Of a stretch of DNA of 5,840 bases, positions 1 to 5,449 are shown in pieces. The first letter of the stretch is position 1; each line of letters starts with the position of its first letter. The DNA is from Acidimicrobiia bacterium (GTDB lineage Bacteria > Actinomycetota > Acidimicrobiia > Spongiisociales > SHLN01). The notes beneath the pieces are model-generated. The model saw nothing but the letters and a program-made list of their open reading frames with translations, was not told the DNA's origin and did no database searches. The position numbers and the translations under genes are program-made. The stretch lies in assembly GCA_013043085.1 (NCBI GenBank), contig JABDOU010000361.1, forward strand, positions 1-5,840. Direction: 5' to 3'.

Positions 1-4
1 ATCT

Positions 5-12
5 TCCTCCTT
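5..12 (-). promoter_or_regulatory. Ribosome binding site of the next operon gene, off the left edge
   Basis: Read on the minus strand, the bases just inside the left edge are AAGGAGGA, a near-perfect Shine-Dalgarno sequence. It lies about 38 bases downstream of the permease stop codon. Only about four bases remain before the window ends, so the start codon must be at or just beyond the edge. No terminator-like hairpin lies between the permease stop and this site, so the downstream gene is probably co-transcribed. In RbsC-type loci that gene is often another permease, an ATP-binding protein or a periplasmic binding protein, but this is inference. Confidence 0.75.
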
Positions 13-50
13 GTAATTGCCTGTGTGGGACGTCTCGTTTCGTTCTCTTT

Positions 51-1064
51 TCATGCATGGCCTGGTCTTCGCCTCTCCCGTAAAAGCCGCTCGACCCCTT
101 TGATGATGCGGTCACCGGAAACCAGCATGCCGCCGATGATCACGAGCCCGAAAACAACGAATTGAAGTGCGGTAGGCAGGCCGAGCGACCGCATCATCTG
201 GTTCAGCCCTGTCAAGAAGAAGGCAGCGACCATCGTCGACATCGGGCTGGCAAGGCCGCCGGTCAGCGAAGCTCCGCCGATGACGACCGCCGCGATCGGG
301 CCGAGGAGATAGGGCGACCCGATGTTCACTCCCGGGTTACGAATCAATCCGGCAAGCGCGACCCCGGCTATGGCGTAGAGCATTGCGGCCACGACGTAAA
401 CAAGGATCTGGTTGAGCGTCACGCGCACTCCAACCACCTGCGACGACACCGGATTGGCCCCAACCACCTGAAATCTCCGACCAATGGTCGTGTAGCGCAA
501 TGCGACGATGAGTAGAAGGGTCATGGCGACGCCGATCCAGAAGATGGGACTGACGCCAAGAATCCGGGTAGCTGTCCAATCCGAGAGACGGGTAGGTACG
601 GGGCTCTGCACCGGGAACGTGCGCACGTACCGGCTGATGACTCCGACCACCACCTGACCCACGGCGAGCGTCACGATCAGGGGATTCAGCTTGATACCAC
701 CGATCAAGATCCCGTTGACCAATCCGATGATGGCGGCAACGCCGATGGCAGTCCCAATGGCCAACCAGATTCGTCCATCCGCCCGGTCACCAACTCCCAC
801 AGTGATCATGGCCGCCAGCGTCAAGGTGCCGGGTGTGCTGAGATCAATTCCCCCCGTCATCACAACGAGCATCTGGCCCAGCGCGGCGATGCCCAGGAGC
901 GCGCCAAACGGGGCGATCGCAGACAGGGCGACGCCGCTGAGGGTCTCCGGGACCCAGGTGGCTGCCACGATCAGCAGCAACAACAGCGCCACGTACACCG
1001 GCATGTAGCGCGAAGCCACCACAAAAGAGGTGAGAGCCGACGAAGGCAATTGCCGGGTTGTCAC
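51..1064 (-). CDS. ABC transporter permease, RbsC/BPD_transp_2 family
   Basis: A 337-residue inner-membrane permease of the family that forms the channel of ribose, other sugar, nucleoside and autoinducer-2 ABC importers. Hydrophobic segments run through nearly the whole protein (about nine or ten, starting near residue 22). Family hallmarks are visible: GGIDLS at 71-76 followed by small residues, NGILIGGIKLNPLIVTLA at 117-134, the cytoplasmic GRRFQVVGANP loop at 195-205, which should contact the ATPase, and IAAVVIGGASLTGG at 257-270. Length is normal for the family. The start is GTG at 1064, whose bases overlap the amidohydrolase stop (GTGA), which implies translational coupling; the Shine-Dalgarno is weak and Met21 is an alternative start. 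No ATPase or solute-binding protein is in the window. The solute is unknown; the neighbouring amidohydrolase makes a nucleoside or N-containing compound as plausible as a sugar. Confidence 0.93.
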   Translation of the reverse strand: MTTRQLPSSALTSFVVASRYMPVYVALLLLLIVAATWVPETLSGVALSAIAPFGALLGIAALGQMLVVMTGGIDLSTPGTLTLAAMITVGVGDRADGRIWLAIGTAIGVAAIIGLVNGILIGGIKLNPLIVTLAVGQVVVGVISRYVRTFPVQSPVPTRLSDWTATRILGVSPIFWIGVAMTLLLIVALRYTTIGRRFQVVGANPVSSQVVGVRVTLNQILVYVVAAMLYAIAGVALAGLIRNPGVNIGSPYLLGPIAAVVIGGASLTGGLASPMSTMVAAFFLTGLNQMMRSLGLPTALQFVVFGLVIIGGMLVSGDRIIKGVERLLRERRRPGHA

Positions 1065-2362
1065 GATGGGCTCGTCTCGGCCGAAGAGAGCATGCCGGCT
1101 GCGGCCGCAACCTCCCGCTGAGCTTGCACCGCCAGGTCCCGGGCACGCGTCACATCATGGGTGAGTTCCCCAGCCCTCACGACTACCCGTCCGCCGACCA
1201 GCACCCAGTCGATGTTCGAGGTATCCATGCCCCACACAACGGCACCGATGGGGTCGTTGACCGGAGCGATATTGGGCCTATCGGTCCTGAGTATCACAAC
1301 GTCGCCCCGTTTGCCCGGGCTCAACGAACCGGTGATGCCAGAAAGCCCGGCCGCAATGGCCCCGTCGATTGTCGCAAATCGAATCACGTCACGAGTACCA
1401 AGCAGGTTGGGAACCCCGCCCTTGCCCGCCAGTTTCAGGTCGAAGAGCGTCGCATGTTGTACCGACTGCGCGGCCCGCATCTGTGCAAATATGTCTCCCG
1501 GCGATTCCATTTCAGTCCCGACGCCCAATCCCGGCCGGATTTTCCGGTCGATCAGTGATTGGAGAGGCGGTCTGCCCATCCCTTCGGTCATCTCAACAGC
1601 CGGAGCAATCGAGACCCTCGTATTGGAGGATGCGATGGCATCAAGATCCTGATCCGACAGGTTCGTACAGTGAGCGAGAGTCACGTCCTCGCCCAATAAC
1701 CCACGTTCGCCGAGCCTGGCAACGATCCCGCGCGATTCCTCGTCTTCACCGACATGGGCATGGATGCGAAGCCCGACCTGGCGGATCGAACGCCACAGAG
1801 CGGAGGTGGTATCTAGTTCCTGGAGCGGATCCGGCGAACCGATGGCGAATGCCCGGTCAGGCAAGGCCCGATCAGCCAAAGCCTTCACCGCCGCGACACC
1901 ACCTCCGTTCCAGTCATTCTGGACCGCGACAAAAACGGTGCGCAGCCCGGCATCGGCGTGAGCTTGGAGCGCCGCCTCGATAAAAGGCGTCTCCGAAGGA
2001 ATGTCGGCCCAGTCGACGACCGTAGTGATGCCGGCTTCGGAGGCTCCGAGGAGGCCGATCAAGGTCGCCGCGTAAACGTGATCCGGTGAGTGATGAGGCC
2101 GGATCAAACCGGGCGTTATACCGGCTGCTTGTCCGCCGGCGTTGCGAAACAGCGAATGCCAGACATGGCGATGGGTATCGACGAACCCGGGCATGACGAG
2201 GGTCTGTGACGCGTCGATCACGTCTGCGTTGCGCGCACGCAGCGACGCTCCCACCTCCCTGATGCGCCCGTCCTCGATCAGAACGTCGCTCGCTTTCAGA
2301 TTCCCGATCGATCGATCCATGGAGAGGACCGTTCCCCCTTTGATCAGGACTCTTTGGCTCAT
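1061..2362 (-). CDS. Metal-dependent amidohydrolase / chlorohydrolase-deaminase family protein
   Basis: A 433-residue cytoplasmic enzyme of the amidohydrolase superfamily, in the SsnA/TrzN/cytosine-deaminase-like branch. An N-terminal beta-sandwich piece (about 1-55) leads into the TIM barrel at MPGFVDTHRH (57-66), where His64 and His66 are the first metal ligands. Further conserved sites are HAHVGED (His203, Glu206) and HCTNL (His231). The C-terminal GSLSPGKRGDVVIL (345-358) returns to the sandwich domain, as usual. The motif where a GTD or GVD Asp is expected reads GVGTE (280-284), and the preceding GMGRP (261-265) has Arg where related proteins as I recall them have His. So one or two active-site residues are atypical and the reaction is uncertain. 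Members deaminate or hydrolyse purines, pyrimidines, triazines or related amides. The start is ATG, 21 bases after the bicupin stop, with a weak Shine-Dalgarno. Confidence 0.88.
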   Translation of the reverse strand: MSQRVLIKGGTVLSMDRSIGNLKASDVLIEDGRIREVGASLRARNADVIDASQTLVMPGFVDTHRHVWHSLFRNAGGQAAGITPGLIRPHHSPDHVYAATLIGLLGASEAGITTVVDWADIPSETPFIEAALQAHADAGLRTVFVAVQNDWNGGGVAAVKALADRALPDRAFAIGSPDPLQELDTTSALWRSIRQVGLRIHAHVGEDEESRGIVARLGERGLLGEDVTLAHCTNLSDQDLDAIASSNTRVSIAPAVEMTEGMGRPPLQSLIDRKIRPGLGVGTEMESPGDIFAQMRAAQSVQHATLFDLKLAGKGGVPNLLGTRDVIRFATIDGAIAAGLSGITGSLSPGKRGDVVILRTDRPNIAPVNDPIGAVVWGMDTSNIDWVLVGGRVVVRAGELTHDVTRARDLAVQAQREVAAAAGMLSSAETSPS

Positions 2363-2383
2363 GGCCTGAAGCCCCGAGGCGGG

Positions 2384-3280
2384 TCAGGTCTCATCGGCCA
2401 GTGCATTCTCGAGATAGGCCCAGTCGCGGGCAAACCGATAGGAATGTCGTGGAGGCGGCTGCGGTGCCTGGGGCTCGAGCCAACGGACAACCCCGTCTCC
2501 GATCTGACGAAATTCGTGGACGCAACCCACGCCGGCCCACGCCACATCGCCCGGCCCGAGCAAATAGCTGCTGCCGTCGAAGACGGCCTCCGTTTGACCT
2601 TCGAGGATCAGGTAGGTCTCTTCGAGCGGGTGGTCGTGGGCCCCGGCAAATCCGCCCGGTTCGTACTGCACCATGAACATCGTCGAGAGATCGGCTCCCA
2701 GGTCGGAGTCGACCATCATTTTCACGCTGATACCGCTGTAGACGAGCAGGGCTGTGCGCATGCTGGCGCTCAATGCGAGTTTGTCCTGTGTCTGGAGTTT
2801 TGGATCCATCGAAGCGGGATCGATATGTCCGAAGTAGCGGTTGCGCGGATCACGCACGTCGATCGCCAGGGCCTGCGCCGCCCTGAGGGGAGGAGGGAAC
2901 TGAGTGTCGAAACCGAACCGTTCCCGCGGCAGGGGTGCTTTCATCTCGGCGAACTCGACAGGTGAACCTGACAAGTTGCGGAATGCGTGAGTCATGCCGA
3001 CGGGAAAAAGGGCGTAGTCGCCGGATACCAGCTCGTGACTTCCATCGGGTGTATCCACCACGAGTGTTCCGTCGATGACGAAGAGCGACTCCTCGAAGGA
3101 ATGGACGTGCGTTGCCACGTATCCGTCGTGCTCGAGGCGAGCGACCCGGAATCCCATCTGGACTGCTCCTCCCAACTCCGAGACGACCAGGTCGCCCGAA
3201 TACCCGGAGCTCCTGTCGGCGAACTCACCCGGGATCGAGAAGTGGAGTTCGGAACGGGTCTTAACGATATGCGCCGCCAT
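2384..3280 (-). CDS. Bicupin (two-cupin-domain) protein, function unassigned
   Basis: A 298-residue protein with two cupin beta-barrels. The N-terminal domain carries both cupin motifs intact: HVHSFEE (His58, His60, Glu64) with Gly71, then G-x5-P-x-G-x2-H-x3-N from Gly87 to Asn102, with His98 as the third His ligand. The C-terminal domain has HDHPLEE (His215, His217, Glu221) with Gly228, then Gly244 to His255, but Gly250 replaces the usual Pro and Gln259 the Asn. Both domains therefore keep a full His3-Glu metal set. Between them lies a linker (about 115-195) rich in Pro, Arg and Asp. Bicupins include ureidoglycine aminohydrolase, gentisate and other ring-cleaving dioxygenases, and oxalate decarboxylase; nothing here decides between them. 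No signal peptide is seen, so it is probably cytoplasmic. Its ATG overlaps the stop of the upstream dehydrogenase by one base, and it is preceded by a good GAGGAA site. Confidence 0.88.
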   Translation of the reverse strand: MAAHIVKTRSELHFSIPGEFADRSSGYSGDLVVSELGGAVQMGFRVARLEHDGYVATHVHSFEESLFVIDGTLVVDTPDGSHELVSGDYALFPVGMTHAFRNLSGSPVEFAEMKAPLPRERFGFDTQFPPPLRAAQALAIDVRDPRNRYFGHIDPASMDPKLQTQDKLALSASMRTALLVYSGISVKMMVDSDLGADLSTMFMVQYEPGGFAGAHDHPLEETYLILEGQTEAVFDGSSYLLGPGDVAWAGVGCVHEFRQIGDGVVRWLEPQAPQPPPRHSYRFARDWAYLENALADET

Positions 3281-4167
3281 TAACGTTCCTCACGTAGGAA
3301 CGCGGCGACCGCGCTCAGGTCACGTTCGCCGAATCCCTCGTCGATGGCCTCGCGAACAATTTTCAATCCTGTCTCCGCCTGGCGCATCGGCGCTCCGACC
3401 CGATTACCGAGTCCCGTGATCAGCTCCAGGTCTTTGGCCACGAGGTTCAGGCTGAAAGCGACCGGAGCCGAATCGGGGTCCTCGTACGCCGTTCTCTTGT
3501 ACTGGACAAATGGTGCGCCGCCGGCCCCGCTTGCGAACACCTCATAGGCGGTTGCTCGTTCCACGCCCGCTTTTTCGGCCAGAACGAGAGCCTCGGACAA
3601 TGCAACGTTCAGTCCGTGGACGAGTCCGTTGACGGCAAGCTTGGCTACGGCCCCGGCGCCCCGATCGCCAACGTGTATTACCTTTGCCGAGAGCGCATCG
3701 AGAACCGGACTCGACGTCTCTACGAGGCTTGTATCGCCGCCGACCATGATGGTCAGCGCCCCGGCCTCAACCGTCGACACGCTCCCGGATACCGGACTGT
3801 CGAGAAAGCCTGCTCCGGTCTGGTCGATGGCGGCGCCGACCTCGAAAACCGTTTCCGGATCGATGGTGCTCGATTCGAGAACGATGGTGTTCGGCTTGAT
3901 GCCTTCGACAATGCCCCCGCCATCGAGAAACACACTTCTGACCGCTGCGTCATCTGCGAGACTCGTAAGTACGATGTTCGCTCGGGTCGCGGCTTCAGCC
4001 GCCGACGCCGCAACCGGTGCACCGGTGACAGACGCGACTCGTTCGGATTTGGAGACATCGCGATTCCACAAAACGGTCTCAAATCCGGCCTCGTGCAACC
4101 TCAATGCCATCGCAGCTCCCATTCGACCCAGGCCGACCACCGCCACGGTGAGGTTTGCGTTTTGCAT
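3280..4167 (-). CDS. NAD(P)-dependent beta-hydroxyacid dehydrogenase family (3-hydroxyisobutyrate dehydrogenase-like)
   Basis: A 295-residue oxidoreductase, full length for the family that includes 3-hydroxyisobutyrate dehydrogenase, tartronate semialdehyde reductase and glyoxylate reductase. The N-terminal Rossmann fold shows VGLGRMG (11-17) for dinucleotide binding. WNR at 34-36 follows the second strand; Arg36 is compatible with NADP(H), though this is only suggestive. The substrate-binding loop is DSPVSGS (123-129; DAPVSGG is commoner), the catalytic Lys is Lys176 in KLAVN with Asn180, and Lys245 in AKDLEL is the second conserved Lys. It would oxidise a short beta-hydroxyacid or reduce the matching semialdehyde or ketone in the cytoplasm. 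It is the first gene of the minus-strand operon. No Shine-Dalgarno precedes the ATG, and a TAACCT -10 element ends nine bases before it, so translation may be leaderless. The substrate is not determined. Confidence 0.92.
   Translation of the reverse strand: MQNANLTVAVVGLGRMGAAMALRLHEAGFETVLWNRDVSKSERVASVTGAPVAASAAEAATRANIVLTSLADDAAVRSVFLDGGGIVEGIKPNTIVLESSTIDPETVFEVGAAIDQTGAGFLDSPVSGSVSTVEAGALTIMVGGDTSLVETSSPVLDALSAKVIHVGDRGAGAVAKLAVNGLVHGLNVALSEALVLAEKAGVERATAYEVFASGAGGAPFVQYKRTAYEDPDSAPVAFSLNLVAKDLELITGLGNRVGAPMRQAETGLKIVREAIDEGFGERDLSAVAAFLREER
3286..3291 (-). promoter_or_regulatory. Ribosome binding site of the bicupin gene, at a TAATG coupling junction
   Basis: GAGGAA on the minus strand lies six to seven bases before the bicupin ATG, inside the last codons of the dehydrogenase gene. 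The dehydrogenase stop and the bicupin start share one base (TAATG at 3282-3278), a typical arrangement for translational coupling. This fixes the bicupin start. Confidence 0.7.
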
Positions 4168-4176
4168 AGTTCTGTG

Positions 4177-4182
4177 AGGTTA
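4177..4182 (-). promoter_or_regulatory. Candidate -10 element for the leftward operon
   Basis: TAACCT on the minus strand matches TANNNT and ends nine bases before the dehydrogenase ATG. Transcription starting about seven to nine bases after it would give a leader of only zero to two bases. That fits the absence of a Shine-Dalgarno for that gene. Confidence 0.45.
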
Positions 4183-4201
4183 CATTTTTTCAGGGAGCGC
4201 C

Positions 4202-4211
4202 ACCGACCGGT
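4202..4211. promoter_or_regulatory. Candidate operator, ACCG-N2-CGGT inverted repeat
   Basis: ACCGACCGGT consists of 4-base inverted arms around a 2-base centre, midway between the two candidate -10 elements and where the two -35 regions should overlap. Short palindromes of this type are often bound by TetR-family repressors in actinobacteria. The arms are short and chance occurrence in GC-rich DNA is quite possible. No regulator gene is in the window. Confidence 0.25.
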
Positions 4212-4220
4212 TGCTTCGTC

Positions 4221-4226
4221 TAACCT
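4221..4226 (+). promoter_or_regulatory. Candidate -10 element for the SDR gene
   Basis: TAACCT on the plus strand matches TANNNT and is the mirror copy of the element serving the leftward operon. Transcription would begin near 4233, leaving a leader of about 20 bases that includes the strong ribosome binding site at 4239-4245. Confidence 0.45.
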
Positions 4227-4238
4227 CGCCAGGTCGAC

Positions 4239-4245
4239 AAAGGAG
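4239..4245 (+). promoter_or_regulatory. Ribosome binding site that fixes the SDR start
   Basis: AAAGGAG ends seven bases before the ATG at 4253, ideal spacing. It shows that translation begins at 4253 and not at the in-frame TTG at 4211, which lies upstream of the likely -10 element. Confidence 0.8.
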
Positions 4246-4252
4246 CGATCCA

Positions 4253-4945
4253 ATGGAAAACGGGTCAGTACTCGTTGTGGGCGGCACCGGGGGCTTGGGC
4301 CGCGAAGTGGCGCGCCACTATCACGACGCCGGCCATCCCGTGATCATTACAGGCCGCGATGCAGGTCGATCGGCCGACATCGCGTCCGGGATCGGCGAGC
4401 GGGCGACCGGACTGGGCTTCGACCTCAGCCGACCCGAGACCATTGCCGACGCCTTGACCGATGTTGGACCGGTTTCCCGATTAGTCCTTTCGGCGATTGC
4501 CCGGGACAACAACCCGGTGCGTGACTACACCATCGAACAGGCCATCAATCTCACGACGATGAAGCTGGTCGGATACACCGCAACCGTCCATACGCTGCTC
4601 GATCGGCTCTCGAGCGACTCATCTGTCGTCCTCTTCGGTGGGCGTGCCAAAGATCGGCCGTATCCTGGCTCGACGACCGTGACGACCGTCAACGGAGGGA
4701 TAAGCAGTCTCATCCGAACCCTTGCGATCGAGTTGGCCCCTATCCGGTTCAACGCCATCCACCCGGGGATCGTCGGCGACAGCCCCTTCTGGGAGGGCAA
4801 GGATCTAGACGCTGTGATCGCACGCACTCCCACGGGGCAACTTGCCACGATGTCCGAGGTGGTGGATGCGACGGTTTTCTTGCTCGAAAACCGCAGCATC
4901 AATGGCATCAATCTCTATGTCGACGGCGGCTGGATGTTGCTCTAA
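4253..4945 (+). CDS. Atypical short-chain dehydrogenase/reductase (SDR) lacking the Tyr-x-x-x-Lys pair
   Basis: A 230-residue SDR-fold protein. The Rossmann start VLVVGGTGGLGR (6-17) contains the Gly-rich cofactor loop, with GRD at 34-36 after the second strand and Asp57 in FDLS. The C-terminal landmark LAIELAPIRFNAIHPG (157-172) and the final YVDGGW (222-227) are classical SDR. The catalytic stretch is not: aligning back from LAIELAP places Val143 and Asn147 where Tyr and Lys are expected, within TTVTTVNGGISS (141-152), and LFGG (127-130) lacks the usual Ser. The NNAG motif is replaced by SAIARDN (80-86). The fold and cofactor binding look intact, so this is probably a divergent subfamily and not a decayed gene. 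It may be a reductase with other catalytic residues or a cofactor-binding protein. It stands alone on the plus strand, divergent from the operon. Confidence 0.87.
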   Translation: MENGSVLVVGGTGGLGREVARHYHDAGHPVIITGRDAGRSADIASGIGERATGLGFDLSRPETIADALTDVGPVSRLVLSAIARDNNPVRDYTIEQAINLTTMKLVGYTATVHTLLDRLSSDSSVVLFGGRAKDRPYPGSTTVTTVNGGISSLIRTLAIELAPIRFNAIHPGIVGDSPFWEGKDLDAVIARTPTGQLATMSEVVDATVFLLENRSINGINLYVDGGWMLL

Positions 4946-4952
4946 GCCGGTA

Positions 4953-4988
4953 GGCGCAAGGCTGACCGTTCGGTCAGCCTTGATCGCC
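4953..4988. terminator. Stem-loop between convergent genes, probable bidirectional terminator
   Basis: An 11-base-pair perfect stem (4957-4967 with 4972-4982) closes a GTTC loop. It extends by four more pairs (4953-4956 with 4985-4988) across a 2-base bulge. It lies 7 bases after the SDR stop and 6 bases beyond the stop of the convergent SnoaL-like gene, so it can end transcription from both sides. No good T-run follows on either strand, as is common for hairpin terminators in high-GC bacteria. The inner core TGACCGTTCGGTCA also resembles a TetR-type operator, but the position between two gene ends favours a terminator. Confidence 0.72.
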
Positions 4989-4994
4989 AGGCGC

Positions 4995-5402
4995 TCAGTC
5001 CAGCCAGGCCGTGATCTGGCGCTGAACCTCGGCGGCGTCGAACCAGGCATTCTCGTACGAGATGAGTCCGTCGCGGATCTCGAAGATGTGAAGAATTCTC
5101 ACCCGTACCGGAGCACCACCGCCGTTCATGCCGGCCCACTCACCGTGAACGTGCCCGGTGAGGATCGACTCGTCGACGACATATCGCCCACCCTCGCCGT
5201 CGAATCGTTTGACCGATTCGAGGACGACGTCCGGAATGGCGTCCAGGATGGACGAATACACCGACCCGACCTCTTCTTTGCCGTGGAAGGGCGCATCGGG
5301 GTGCGTCACGTCGTCCCACACGATGTCGTCCGTGTACGTTGCGAGAGTTGCCTCGACGTCGTGCGCGTTCTCAGCTGCGAAGTGTTTGTCGATGATGTTC
5401 AA
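4995..5402 (-). CDS. SnoaL-like / NTF2-fold protein
   Basis: A 135-residue single-domain protein of the SnoaL-like (NTF2-like) superfamily, small cone-shaped alpha+beta barrels that act as cyclases, isomerases, hydrolases or plain binding proteins. Typical features are an N-terminal helix with HFAAENAHDVEATLATYTDDIVW (7-29), a following HPDAPFHGKEEV segment (34-45), and beta strands ending in HIFEIRDGLISYENAWFD (105-122). Length is normal. The start is a TTG codon, well supported by GGAGGTGA a few bases upstream; no ATG or GTG fits in frame there. It lies 47 bases downstream of the M24-family gene on the same strand, so the two are likely co-transcribed. Members are too diverse for the fold to give a substrate. 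Confidence 0.85.
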   Translation of the reverse strand: MNIIDKHFAAENAHDVEATLATYTDDIVWDDVTHPDAPFHGKEEVGSVYSSILDAIPDVVLESVKRFDGEGGRYVVDESILTGHVHGEWAGMNGGGAPVRVRILHIFEIRDGLISYENAWFDAAEVQRQITAWLD

Positions 5403-5406
5403 CGTT

Positions 5407-5414
5407 TCACCTCC
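5407..5414 (-). promoter_or_regulatory. Ribosome binding site supporting the TTG start of the SnoaL-like gene
   Basis: GGAGGTGA on the minus strand, with its GGAGG core seven bases before the TTG at 5402-5400. The GTG contained in it is in another frame and meets a stop after two codons, so TTG is the only sensible start. Confidence 0.75.
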
Positions 5415-5424
5415 GATCTAGATC
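5415..5424. repeat. Perfect 10-base palindrome GATCTAGATC
   Basis: A perfect palindrome in the 47-base gap between the M24-family and SnoaL-like genes, immediately upstream of the ribosome binding site. It has no loop, so it is more likely a protein site or chance than an RNA hairpin. Nothing else is recognised in this gap; in particular there is no clear terminator, which favours co-transcription. Confidence 0.3.
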
Positions 5425-5449
5425 TCGAAGCGGTCAACACGATCTCCGG

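Larger units (their letters stand above)
4168..4252. promoter_or_regulatory. Divergent intergenic promoter region
   Basis: These 85 bases separate the starts of the leftward operon and the rightward SDR gene and must carry both promoters. They contain the inverted pair GAGGTTA (4176-4182) and TAACCTC (4221-4227), separated by 38 bases. Each arm reads as a TANNNT -10 element pointing outward to its own gene. A T-run lies at 4185-4190. No good TTGACA -35 box is seen for either direction. The expected -35 zones of both promoters would overlap near 4198-4206, next to the near-palindrome ACCGACCGGT, so one regulator bound there could control both sides. Confidence 0.6.

Noticed and set aside
1369..1983. 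204-codon plus-strand frame inside the amidohydrolase gene
   Set aside because: It is fully antisense to a gene with clear motifs, and its composition is typical of a shadow frame.
2305..2316. Short GATC/CGATCGATCGAT-like tandem
   Set aside because: It codes in frame for ordinary residues of the amidohydrolase and is too short to be a meaningful repeat.
2354..2965. 203-codon plus-strand frame inside the bicupin gene
   Set aside because: It is antisense to intact cupin motifs and has no domain signature of its own.
4211..4252. TTG start giving the SDR 14 extra residues
   Set aside because: The extra residues are not part of the Rossmann start, the TTG precedes the probable -10 element, and AAAGGAG points to the ATG at 4253.
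3616..4524. 302-codon plus-strand open frame running across the divergent promoter
   Set aside because: It is antisense to the dehydrogenase and out of frame with the SDR gene. Its translation is rich in Arg, His and Ser without domain motifs, and it crosses the promoter region.
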